In this document: in pieces, positions 31,999-39,786 of the stretch
Numbering within the stretch: the first letter of the stretch is position 1
Layout of the letters: every line of letters begins with the position of its first letter
Assembly (NCBI GenBank): GCA_050175155.1
Contig: JBFXJF010000011.1
Span: forward strand, 8,949-72,948
DNA: 64,000 nucleotides
Source of the DNA: JBFXJF01 sp050175155
Lineage (GTDB): Bacteria > Bacillota > Bacilli > Tepidibacillales > Tepidibacillaceae
Direction of reading: 5' to 3'
The notes under the pieces: generated by a model
What the model was told of the DNA's origin: nothing
Database searches by the model: none
The model's input: only the letters and a program-made list of their open reading frames with translations
Made by a program: the position numbers and the translations under genes

Positions 31999-33417
31999 AT
32001 GACTGCGCAGAGTGAATTTGATGTTGTTTTTTTGGGTGCGGGACCAGGCGGTTATGTTGCAGCTATTAGAGCTGCTCAACTAGGGCTAAAGGTTGCAGTA
32101 GTTGAAAAAGACCGGGTTGGAGGAACTTGCTTAAACAGGGGTTGTATCCCTAGCAAATCTTATCTTAGAAGTGCAGAAATTTACCGTAATACTTTGGAAG
32201 CCCTTAAATTTGGTGTTATTGCAAATGATATTTCACTTGATTTTTCTTTGGTTCAAGAGAGAAAAAATAATGTTGTAGAGCAATTACTAAAGGGTATTGA
32301 GTTTTTGTTAGAAAAGAATAAAGTAACTTTAATAAAAGGTTTTGGGTTTATTTCGGGTAATAACTTATCGAACAGGCTAGTTACTATAAAAAAAGCTAAT
32401 AATATAATTGAGACTATATCAACGAAAAATATAATTATCGCAACAGGATCTAGACCAAAATCTTTGGCGGGCTTAAAAATTGATGAAAAATACATAATGA
32501 CTAGTGACCAAGCGTTTGAGATGATCAATTTACCTAAGTCAATAATAATTGTTGGTGGCGGAGTTATTGGGATGGAGTGGGCATCATTATTAAAAGATTT
32601 TGGTGTTGAGGTCACAGTAGTAGAATTCCTACCTCGGATACTACCGCTAGAAGATTCAGATATAAGTAAAGATATGACAAGATTAATGAAAAAACGTAAA
32701 ATTTCAATACACACTAATACTAAAGTCTTACCTGAAAGTATTAAAATAGTTAATAACCAAGTAGAGTTAGAAGCAAAGAAGGAAGAAAACATTATTCAAT
32801 TGAAAGCTGAAAAAGTTTTAATTTCCATAGGAAGAGAAGCAGTAATTGATCAAATTGGAATTGAGAATTTGGATATTGCTATCGAAAATGGAAGTATTAA
32901 AGTAAATGAATATTATCAAACTGGAGAGGCTAATATTTATGCAATCGGTGATTGTATAGGTGGTCTTCAATTAGCACATGTTGCTTCTAATGAGGGAATA
33001 ATTGCTATTGAACATATTGCAGGTAAAAATCCAAAACCTCTTGACTATCTTTCAGTACCTAAATGTATTTTTACATACCCAGAGATTGCTAGTATAGGAT
33101 TTTCTGAAGATGAGGCGAGAGATAGGGGGGATGATATAAAAGTAGGGAAATTTCAGTTTAGGGGAATTGGTAAAGCTCTGGTTAATGGGGAAATAGACGG
33201 TTTTATTAAAATTATTATCGATACAAGGAGTAAAACTTTAATTGGGGTAAGTATGATGGGATCTCATGTAACAGAGATGATTACTGAGTTTGCTCTAGCA
33301 AAGGTTATAGGGGCTACGGTCAGTGATATAATACATACAATTCATCCTCATCCAACTTTATCGGAAGCTATTGTTGAAGCAGTATTAGATGTTGATAAAA
33401 TGTCTATCCATAGTTAG
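31999..33417 (+). CDS. lpdA: Dihydrolipoyl dehydrogenase
   Basis: Flavoprotein E3 that reoxidises dihydrolipoamide with NAD+. FAD loop VFLGAGPGGYVAAIRAAQLG, redox disulfide GGTCLNRGCIPSK, NAD loop IIVGGGVIGMEWAS, second FAD motif IYAIGDCIGG and the C-terminal His-Glu pair in HPHPTLSEAIVEA. 472 residues. No lipoylated E2, E1 or glycine-cleavage gene is adjacent, so the partner complex must be elsewhere. In Bacillus lpdV belongs to the bkd operon; this may be the remnant of that arrangement. Confidence 0.94.
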   Translation: MTAQSEFDVVFLGAGPGGYVAAIRAAQLGLKVAVVEKDRVGGTCLNRGCIPSKSYLRSAEIYRNTLEALKFGVIANDISLDFSLVQERKNNVVEQLLKGIEFLLEKNKVTLIKGFGFISGNNLSNRLVTIKKANNIIETISTKNIIIATGSRPKSLAGLKIDEKYIMTSDQAFEMINLPKSIIIVGGGVIGMEWASLLKDFGVEVTVVEFLPRILPLEDSDISKDMTRLMKKRKISIHTNTKVLPESIKIVNNQVELEAKKEENIIQLKAEKVLISIGREAVIDQIGIENLDIAIENGSIKVNEYYQTGEANIYAIGDCIGGLQLAHVASNEGIIAIEHIAGKNPKPLDYLSVPKCIFTYPEIASIGFSEDEARDRGDDIKVGKFQFRGIGKALVNGEIDGFIKIIIDTRSKTLIGVSMMGSHVTEMITEFALAKVIGATVSDIIHTIHPHPTLSEAIVEAVLDVDKMSIHS

Positions 33418-33493
33418 TAAACGATTTACTTATTTATAGATTATCATACATATTAAGATAGACATAATTCAATTAATTAGAGGAGGGGAATAA

Positions 33494-34618
33494 ATGGTTA
33501 ATAGAAAAAGGGTTATTGAGGAATTTATTGAATTAGTTAGCATAGATAGTGAGACTGGATTCGAACGTGATATTGCAGATTACTTAATCAAAAAATTTAC
33601 TGAATTTGGGCTAGAAGTGATTGAGGATAACTCAATTGATAAAACGGGTCACGGTGCAGGAAATATAATTGCTACATTACATAGTAATGATAATGAGAAT
33701 TATTCTAACATATATTTTACAGCGCATATGGATACAGTTGTTCCTGGTAAGAATATTAAAGCAATTATTAAAGGGGATTTTATTGAGTCTGAGGGCGCTA
33801 CGATTTTGGGTAGTGACGATAAAGCTGGGTTAGCAGCTATGATTGAAGCGATTACAGTTATTAAGGAAAATGGAATACCACATGGAAAAGTGCAATTTTT
33901 AATTACTGTAGGAGAGGAATCTGGGCTTAGGGGCTCAAAGTTTTTACAAAAAGATTTAATCGAAGCAAACTATGGTTTTGCATTAGATAGCAATGGTCCT
34001 GTAGGTGATATAATCGTGTCAGCTCCTACTCAGGCAAGAATTGAAACCGTTGTCTATGGTAAATCAGCTCATGCTGGTGCAAATCCTGAAGATGGTATAA
34101 GTGCTATTCAGGTAGCAAGTAAGGCAGTAGCGGGTATGAAATTAGGTAGAATTGATAGTGAGACTACTGCTAATATTGGAATGTTTCAAGGTGGAAAGGC
34201 AACTAATATTGTATGTGATCGTGTCGATATAATATCAGAGGCGAGAAGTATTAATAGGGATAAATTAGATAGACAAATTCAACATATGAAAGATGTATTT
34301 GAAAAAACAGCAGATGATTATTCGACTAATGTTGATTTTACAAGTGTAATTATGTACCCATCCTTTAGTTTTTCAGAAGATCATCCTTTAGTTTGTATAG
34401 CTAAAAAATCAGTTGAAGCTGTTGGAAGAAAATCAGAACTAATAACTAGTGGAGGGGGAAGTGATGCCAACGTTATGAATGGTTATGGAATCCCAACAAT
34501 CAATTTGGGTATTGGTATGGATAAGATTCATACAATTGATGAAAGGATAGCTATACAAGAACTTGTAAAAACTCCTGAGTTAATTATAGAGTTGGTAAAA
34601 AATTCTAAATTAAATTAA
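33494..34618 (+). CDS. M20 family metallopeptidase (PepT-like)
   Basis: A dinuclear-zinc peptidase of 374 residues. Metal and catalytic motifs: IYFTAHMDTVVPG, LGSDDKAGLAAMIEA, and FLITVGEESGLRGSKF. A lid/dimerisation domain (about residues 175-285) starts near TQARIETVVYGKSAHAGANP. GGGGSDANVMNGYG and a His near the C-terminus (MDKIHTIDERI) complete the site. It belongs to the group called PepT-like or M20/M25/M40; tripeptides are a plausible substrate. AGGAGGGG before ATG. Confidence 0.9.
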   Translation: MVNRKRVIEEFIELVSIDSETGFERDIADYLIKKFTEFGLEVIEDNSIDKTGHGAGNIIATLHSNDNENYSNIYFTAHMDTVVPGKNIKAIIKGDFIESEGATILGSDDKAGLAAMIEAITVIKENGIPHGKVQFLITVGEESGLRGSKFLQKDLIEANYGFALDSNGPVGDIIVSAPTQARIETVVYGKSAHAGANPEDGISAIQVASKAVAGMKLGRIDSETTANIGMFQGGKATNIVCDRVDIISEARSINRDKLDRQIQHMKDVFEKTADDYSTNVDFTSVIMYPSFSFSEDHPLVCIAKKSVEAVGRKSELITSGGGSDANVMNGYGIPTINLGIGMDKIHTIDERIAIQELVKTPELIIELVKNSKLN

Positions 34619-34663
34619 CTTTATAAAACGTTAAAAAAATATAATTTAGAATATTCTAAATAT

Positions 34664-34692
34664 TTGAATAAATGATTTTTTTTTAGTATAAT
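34664..34692 (+). promoter_or_regulatory. Sigma-A promoter of acsA
   Basis: TTGAAT (34664-34669), 17 bp, TATAAT (34687-34692), 34 bases before the acsA start. Near-consensus and well spaced. Confidence 0.7.
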
Positions 34693-34726
34693 TAAAACGA
34701 TTATGAAAAATGGAGGGGAAAGAGTT

Positions 34727-36442
34727 ATGAGTATGAACATTCTACCATCAGTTAAAGGAGATCATAATTTACAAAGCTATGAAGAGGCTTGTAAAAGTAT
34801 TGATTGGAAAGAAGTAGAAAAGAATTTTTCTTGGTATACAACTGGAAAGGTAAATATGGCATATGAAGCAATTGATCGCCATGCTGAAACAGACAAAAAG
34901 GATAAAATTGCTTTGTATTATAAAAATGGGGACCTGAAGGAAAAATATACTTTTAAAGAAATGAAGGAGTTGTCTAACAAAGCTGGTAATGTTCTTAAAG
35001 AAAAAGCTGAAGTAGAAAAAGGCGATAGAGTTTTTATTTTCATGCCACGTTCTCCTGAGCTTTACACATCCCTTCTTGGTGCCTTGAAATTAGGTGCAAT
35101 AGTAGGTCCTTTATTTGAAGCTTTTATGGAGGATGCTGTAAGAGACAGACTTCTTGACAGTGAAGCCAAGGTATTAATAACTACACCTGAACTTCTAAAA
35201 CGTATACCTTTAAATATTTTACCGGATTTAAAAACTATTGTGCTTGTAGGGGAAAATATAGAAGAAAGTGATAAATATATTGACTTTAACAAACAGATGA
35301 TAAATGCTTCTAAACAGCTTGATATTGAATGGGTAGACCGTGAAGATGGACTCTTGTTACACTATACATCTGGATCAACAGGAAAGCCAAAAGGTGTTTT
35401 GCATGTTCATAATGCTATGATTCAACACTATCAAACAGGAAAATGGGTATTAGATTTAAAAGAAAATGATATATATTGGTGTACTGCAGATCCTGGTTGG
35501 GTTACTGGAACATCATATGGTATTTTTGCACCTTGGTTGTTAGGAGCAACAAATTTAATAGTTGGTGGACGCTTTAAACCAGAAACATGGTATGAAGCTA
35601 TTGAAGAATATGGTGTAACTGTATGGTATAGTGCCCCAACGGCATTCCGCATGTTAATGGGGGCAGATGAAGAAATTCTTAAAAAGTTTGACTTATCATC
35701 ATTAAGGCATATATTAAGTGTTGGTGAGCCATTAAATCCAGAGGTTATACGCTGGGGCATGGAAGTATTCAAACTCCGTATCCATGATACATGGTGGATG
35801 ACAGAGACAGGTGCTCAACTTATTTGTAACTATCCGGGCATGGATATTAGACCAGGTTCAATGGGTAAACCTCTGCCAGGAACAGAAGCTGCAATCGTTG
35901 ACGATGAAGGGAATATATTACCTCCATTAACAATGGGTAATCTTGCAATTAGAAGAGGTTGGCCTTCAATGATGAGGACAATTTGGAAAAATCCAGAGAA
36001 ATTTGAATCTTACTTTATAAAAGATTGGTATGTTTCAGGTGATTCATCTTATATGGATGAGGATGGATACTTCTGGTTCCAAGGCCGGGTTGATGATGTT
36101 ATTATGACTGCAGGGGAAAGAGTAGGGCCTTTTGAAGTTGAAAGTAAACTTGTTGAACATCCTGCGGTAGCAGAAGCAGGAGTTATTGGAAAACCAGATC
36201 CATTAAGAGGAGAAATAATAAAAGCGTTTGTATCTTTAAAACATGGATATGAGCCTTCCGATGAATTAAAAGAGGAAATTCGTATTTTTGTTAAAAATGG
36301 ATTAGCTGCCCATGCAGCACCACGTGAGATTGAATTTAAAGATAAATTACCAAAAACAAGAAGTGGAAAAATTATGAGAAGAGTTCTTAAGGCTTGGGAA
36401 TTAAACCTCCCAACTGGCGACCTTTCTACATTAGACGATTAA
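34727..36442 (+). CDS. acsA: AMP-forming acetyl-CoA synthetase (AcsA type)
   Basis: Acyl-adenylate/CoA ligase of 571 residues. ATP loop LLHYTSGSTGKPKGVLHVH, the WWMTETGAQ motif, VSGDSSYMDEDGYFWFQGRVDDVI and the C-terminal catalytic Lys in LPKTRSGKIMRR. This short form resembles Bacillus AcsA (572 residues). ATG at 34727 follows GGAGGGG. The codons look less AT-rich than in neighbours in places. Acetate is the default substrate; near the branched-chain pathway, isobutyrate or isovalerate is possible. Confidence 0.92.
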   Translation: MSMNILPSVKGDHNLQSYEEACKSIDWKEVEKNFSWYTTGKVNMAYEAIDRHAETDKKDKIALYYKNGDLKEKYTFKEMKELSNKAGNVLKEKAEVEKGDRVFIFMPRSPELYTSLLGALKLGAIVGPLFEAFMEDAVRDRLLDSEAKVLITTPELLKRIPLNILPDLKTIVLVGENIEESDKYIDFNKQMINASKQLDIEWVDREDGLLLHYTSGSTGKPKGVLHVHNAMIQHYQTGKWVLDLKENDIYWCTADPGWVTGTSYGIFAPWLLGATNLIVGGRFKPETWYEAIEEYGVTVWYSAPTAFRMLMGADEEILKKFDLSSLRHILSVGEPLNPEVIRWGMEVFKLRIHDTWWMTETGAQLICNYPGMDIRPGSMGKPLPGTEAAIVDDEGNILPPLTMGNLAIRRGWPSMMRTIWKNPEKFESYFIKDWYVSGDSSYMDEDGYFWFQGRVDDVIMTAGERVGPFEVESKLVEHPAVAEAGVIGKPDPLRGEIIKAFVSLKHGYEPSDELKEEIRIFVKNGLAAHAAPREIEFKDKLPKTRSGKIMRRVLKAWELNLPTGDLSTLDD

Positions 36443-36500
36443 AAATTTTAACAACAAAGTACCCCATAATAAGGGGTACTTTGTTGTTAAAATTTCTTTT
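36443..36500. terminator. Very strong bidirectional terminator after acsA
   Basis: A perfect 23-bp stem (36444-36466 with 36474-36496, read within A/T limits) contains AAAGTACCCC / GGGGTACTTT around a 7-nt loop. It is flanked by A-runs on the left and T-runs on the right. Confidence 0.9.
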
Positions 36501-36565
36501 TGGATAGAATAATATATACTTAATAATAATTACGATAAAAACTAATATTTTGGGAGAAGTGCTCA

Positions 36566-37675
36566 ATGATTAGTCTCGATAACGCAAAAGTCTTAAGAAT
36601 ATTAGATCAAACAGAAAAGGTTCAAAAGGTACTAGTTAAAAACAGTAATGGTGAATCCGAAGCAATCAATTATTTAGATTTTAATAATCTCTTAAATATA
36701 GGAGACCAAGTAATAATAAATTGTACAGCAACGACGCTTAGTTTAGGAACTGGTGGATATGATTTTGTTGTTAGTTCGATTAATCCTAATATTAATTTAA
36801 GTAATTTCGATAAAAACAGCGATGGACATATTATGAAATTAAAATATACACCCTATCAGTTTTCCGTTAAATCATGTGAAGAAGAAAGTAGTGAATATCA
36901 TAATATTTTTAAAGAAATAAAAACATTGGACAATTTACCAGTTTTAATTGGAGAATTACATAGCATGTTACCTATTTTGGTTACTACAATTCGTCAATTG
37001 GAAATAAAAGAAAAATTGAAGAGAAAAAGAATTATATATATTATGACGGATGGTGGGGCGCTTCCTATAGAATTAAGTGAACATGTTAGGAGATTAAAAG
37101 GGTTAGGATGGCTTGATGGCAGTATAACTATTGGTAACGCTTTTGGAGGAGATTTAGAGGCTGTAAATATATATTCAGGGTTAATTGCGGCAAAGCATAT
37201 TTTAGATGCTGATATTATTATAGTTCTCATGGGTCCAGGCATCGTAGGTACTAATACATTAATAGGGAATACTGCTATTGAACAAGGAATCATTTCTAAT
37301 GCTGTAAGGACGCTTAAAGGTATGCCGATATGTATTCTGAGAGCAAGCATTCAAGATGAAAGAGATCGACACAATGGAATTAGTCATCACTCACTTACAG
37401 TATTAAATCAAATATGTTTATCAAAAAATATTGTCACTTATCCAAAATATATAGTTAACAATCTACCAAAAATCTATGATACAATTTCTCAAATTGATAG
37501 CATACACCAACTAGAAGAGGTTAATATCATTAATCAGGAATTAATTGATTTTTTAAAGGAGTACCCATACCCAATAACTACAATGAACAGAACTATTAAT
37601 GATGACTATCTATTTTTTGATTTTGTAGCTAGTTCTGCATATTGGGTAGTGGAGCAAGTGAATAAGTTTAAATAA
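36566..37675 (+). CDS. DUF3866 family protein
   Basis: A 369-residue protein of the DUF3866 family, which I recognise from VIINCTATTLSLGTGGYDFV near residue 55, LIGELHSMLPILVTTIRQL, RIIYIMTDGGALPIELSEHV and VLMGPGIVGTNTLIGNTAIEQG. No membrane helices are evident. It commonly sits next to nudF/spoIIM in Firmicutes. No function is established. The 3' end is overlapped on the opposite strand by the tail of the mciZ-like ORF. Confidence 0.85.
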   Translation: MISLDNAKVLRILDQTEKVQKVLVKNSNGESEAINYLDFNNLLNIGDQVIINCTATTLSLGTGGYDFVVSSINPNINLSNFDKNSDGHIMKLKYTPYQFSVKSCEEESSEYHNIFKEIKTLDNLPVLIGELHSMLPILVTTIRQLEIKEKLKRKRIIYIMTDGGALPIELSEHVRRLKGLGWLDGSITIGNAFGGDLEAVNIYSGLIAAKHILDADIIIVLMGPGIVGTNTLIGNTAIEQGIISNAVRTLKGMPICILRASIQDERDRHNGISHHSLTVLNQICLSKNIVTYPKYIVNNLPKIYDTISQIDSIHQLEEVNIINQELIDFLKEYPYPITTMNRTINDDYLFFDFVASSAYWVVEQVNKFK

Positions 37676-37779
37676 TCTTGTAGAGAAACGGAAGATTTAG
37701 ATAATTCTAGAAGTTTAGATTTTATCTCCCAGGCTTTTCCTGATATTTTTATTTGATTTTTAGTTCTAATTACTCTCAT
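37606..37779 (-). CDS. mciZ: MciZ-like small FtsZ inhibitor (57 codons)
   Basis: A short gene on the - strand facing DUF3866. ATG at 37779 is preceded by GGAGGT (complement of 37787-37792) with 7-base spacing. The product begins MRVIRTKNQIKISGKAWEIK and contains GKAWEIKSKL at residues 14-23, which matches the core GKAWEIRAKL that I recall from Bacillus MciZ, a 40-residue mother-cell peptide that binds FtsZ and blocks Z-ring assembly. This version is 57 residues; the last ~20 codons overlap DUF3866 antisense. It lies beside nudF, near which mciZ also lies in Bacillus, as I recall, and has a sigma-E-like promoter. Identification rests on the motif, context and promoter together. Confidence 0.75.
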   Translation of the reverse strand: MRVIRTKNQIKISGKAWEIKSKLLELSKSSVSLQDYLNLFTCSTTQYAELATKSKNR

Positions 37780-37838
37780 TTAAACTACCTCCGTTAATTT
37801 TTCGATATAATACATATTAAGGGTTATTAGCTAAAATT

Positions 37839-37867
37839 ATTCTATGCATTAATGGGACAAGGTATGC
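37839..37867 (-). promoter_or_regulatory. Candidate sigma-E promoter of mciZ
   Basis: Read on the - strand: GCATACC (37867-37861), 14 bases, CATAGAAT (37846-37839). This matches the sigma-E pattern KMATATT-N14-CATACANT at 5/7 and 7/8 positions. The start of transcription would be ~50 bases before the ORF. Mother-cell expression is expected for MciZ. Confidence 0.55.
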
Positions 37868-37896
37868 TTAATTTTTAGAGAAAAGAGGCAATAGCA

Positions 37897-38430
37897 ATGA
37901 CAAGTAAATTAGACGAGGTAAATATATCAAGTAAAACTATTTTTGAGGGTAAAGTCTTAAAAGTTGTAGTTGATCAAGTACAATTACCGAATGGTAATTT
38001 CGGTGAAAGAGAAATCGTTCATCACCCTGGAGCAGTTGGAATTCTCGCAGTTACAGCGGATGAAAGAGTTATCCTGATTAAGCAGTTTAGAAAAGCTATA
38101 GACAAGGTAATAATTGAAATTCCAGCTGGGAAATTGGAACCAAATGAGGATCCGATTGTTTGTGCATTCAGAGAGTTGAAAGAGGAAACGGGATATAGTG
38201 CAGAATCAATGAAGGAAATCACCAAAATATATACTAGCCCAGGGTATTCGGATGAAGTAATTCATCTTTTTAAGGCTGAGGGCTTAATAAATGGTAAAGC
38301 AGTCCCTGATGAGGATGAATTTGTGGAAATGCTAGAACTATCATTCAAGGAAATTGACGATCTAATTAATAGTGACGAAATAATTGACTCCAAAACTATA
38401 GTTGCACTAAATTATTTAAAAATGATGTAA
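37897..38430 (+). CDS. nudF: ADP-ribose pyrophosphatase (Nudix)
   Basis: Hydrolyses ADP-ribose to AMP and ribose 5-phosphate. The Nudix box GKLEPNEDPIVCAFRELKEETGYSAE (GX5EX7REUXEEXGU) is intact at about residues 75-100, and the N-terminal dimerisation strands VEGKVLKVVVDQVQLPNGN-like (FEGKVLKVVVD) are typical. 177 residues. It is divergent from the mciZ-like gene and followed by spoIIM, matching the Bacillus yqkG-spoIIM region. Confidence 0.93.
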   Translation: MTSKLDEVNISSKTIFEGKVLKVVVDQVQLPNGNFGEREIVHHPGAVGILAVTADERVILIKQFRKAIDKVIIEIPAGKLEPNEDPIVCAFRELKEETGYSAESMKEITKIYTSPGYSDEVIHLFKAEGLINGKAVPDEDEFVEMLELSFKEIDDLINSDEIIDSKTIVALNYLKMM

Positions 38431-38440
38431 GAAAAGTTCG

Positions 38441-38469
38441 ACATAATTCAAGCTTGTCTATCATAAGAT
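38441..38469 (+). promoter_or_regulatory. Candidate sigma-E promoter of spoIIM
   Basis: ACATAAT (38441-38447), 14 bases, CATAAGAT (38462-38469). The -10 matches 6/8 of CATACANT; the -35 is a partial match. SpoIIM is a known sigma-E regulon member. Confidence 0.45.
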
Positions 38470-38500
38470 TTTATTAAGGTAGGCAAGGAGGGATTGTTTT

Positions 38501-39136
38501 TTGAAAAGAGCAAAAATGAAAAGTAGTACAAATGACTATTTGAAAGAAAATTTTTCTATGTATATTTTTACAATAATTTTATTTATTATGGGTGTGATAT
38601 TTGGTTCATATGTCATATATTCTTTGTCGTTATCACAAAAGCAGGAATTACTATCAATTTTTAATCTATTCTATTTGGATATAGATACTCTAAGTTTACT
38701 AGATTCGCAGGTTGTTTTTAAACAAGTTCTAATAGATAATTTAAAATATCTTGGGGTTTTATGGTTTTTAGGTTTATCGATAGTTGGGATGCCTTTGATA
38801 TTTATTTTGATATTTACAAAAGGCTTAATAGTAGGTTTTACAGTATCTTTTTTAATTTTTGAACTAAATTGGCAGGGATTATTGTTCTCACTAGCTTCAG
38901 TAATTCCACAAAATATTATTATTGTCCCTGTATTAATAATAGCTGGAGTAACAGGCATAAATTTTTCATTATCTTTAATTAAACATAAGGGAAATAAATC
39001 ATATTCATATCAACAATCAATCACCTCTTACACATTAATAATTTTAATTCTCGGAGGATTTCTGGTTTTGGCATCAGGTTTTGAAACCTTTGTATCGCCT
39101 TATTTAATGAAAGGTATAATGACATTGGTTAATTAA
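38501..39136 (+). CDS. spoIIM: Stage II sporulation protein M
   Basis: A membrane subunit of the SpoIIDMP peptidoglycan-degrading engulfment machine. 211 residues with about five transmembrane helices: FTIILFIMGVIFGSYVIYSL, VLWFLGLSIVGMPLIFILIFTKGLIVGFTVSFLIFEL, and later pairs. The central GLIVGFT...GLLFSLASVIPQNIIIVP stretch is the family signature. TTG start behind AGGAGGG. The gene follows nudF and precedes fur, as in Bacillus. Confidence 0.93.
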   Translation: MKRAKMKSSTNDYLKENFSMYIFTIILFIMGVIFGSYVIYSLSLSQKQELLSIFNLFYLDIDTLSLLDSQVVFKQVLIDNLKYLGVLWFLGLSIVGMPLIFILIFTKGLIVGFTVSFLIFELNWQGLLFSLASVIPQNIIIVPVLIIAGVTGINFSLSLIKHKGNKSYSYQQSITSYTLIILILGGFLVLASGFETFVSPYLMKGIMTLVN

Positions 39137-39172
39137 GGAAACAAAATCACCCAAGCCTATATATTTTTTAAA

Positions 39173-39202
39173 TTGACTTTAAAGTTGAAGTTTAATTATA
39201 AT
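39173..39202 (+). promoter_or_regulatory. Sigma-A promoter of the fur-type gene
   Basis: TTGACT (39173-39178), 18 bp, TATAAT (39197-39202), ending 23 bases before the start. The surrounding TTTAATTATAATTTAAAT is AT-symmetric and could hold an operator, but no clear Fur or PerR box could be assigned. Confidence 0.65.
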
Positions 39203-39225
39203 TTAAATAGTTGGAGGTGATAATT

Positions 39226-39675
39226 TTGGATGATAAGTTATTAAGAGTTAAAGAAAAAATGCATTCATCTAATTATAAACTTACACCACAAAGAGAATTA
39301 GTGTTAAGAGTATTGATGGAAAATGAACATAATCATCTAAACGCAGATGATATTTATTTATTGGTTAAAGAAATAGCTCCAGATTTAGGTTTGGCAACAG
39401 TTTATCGCACTTTAGAATTGTTGAGTGATTTAAAAATAGTCCAAAAATTACATTTTGGGGATAGTGTAACAAGGTATGAATTTAGTTCAGCGGATGATTC
39501 CCATCATCATCACCACCTTATATGTATAAAATGCGGCAAAGTAGAAGAAATTAATGAAGATTGGCTCGGTTTTATAGAAGAAAAAGTTGAAAAGGAATAT
39601 GATTTTGAAATTATTGATCATCGCTTGATTTTTCAAGGATTTTGTAAAGAATGTAGGCACTTATCCAAAAATTAA
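39226..39675 (+). CDS. fur: Fur family metal-responsive repressor
   Basis: The N-terminal winged helix shows YKLTPQRELVLRVLMENEHNHLNADDIYLLV and DLGLATVYRTLELL. The metal-binding dimerisation domain has DSHHHHHLICIKCGKVEEI and a final CKEC. Four cysteines in two CxxC pairs indicate the structural zinc site. Together with location beside spoIIM/xerD, as in Bacillus, Fur proper is likely, but PerR or Zur specificity cannot be read with certainty. TTG at 39226 follows GGAGGTG at 39213-39219. 149 residues. Confidence 0.88.
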   Translation: MDDKLLRVKEKMHSSNYKLTPQRELVLRVLMENEHNHLNADDIYLLVKEIAPDLGLATVYRTLELLSDLKIVQKLHFGDSVTRYEFSSADDSHHHHHLICIKCGKVEEINEDWLGFIEEKVEKEYDFEIIDHRLIFQGFCKECRHLSKN

Positions 39676-39684
39676 TATTAATTG

Positions 39685-39722
39685 AAAATATCACATATGA
39701 ATATACTTGTGGTATTTTTTTG
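39685..39722 (+). terminator. Terminator after fur
   Basis: AAATATCACA (39686-39695) pairs with TGTGGTATTT (39708-39717), with a wobble pair, then a T-run. Confidence 0.75.
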
Positions 39723-39786
39723 TATATGTTTTCCATAACTTTAGGTGTAATATTAATTAGAAGTCTATTTATGTAGGAGGATAATT

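Noticed and set aside
32253..32792. 179-codon open frame on the - strand inside lpdA
   Set aside because: It is a Ser/Ile-rich antisense shadow of a well-conserved enzyme gene, with no ribosome binding site.
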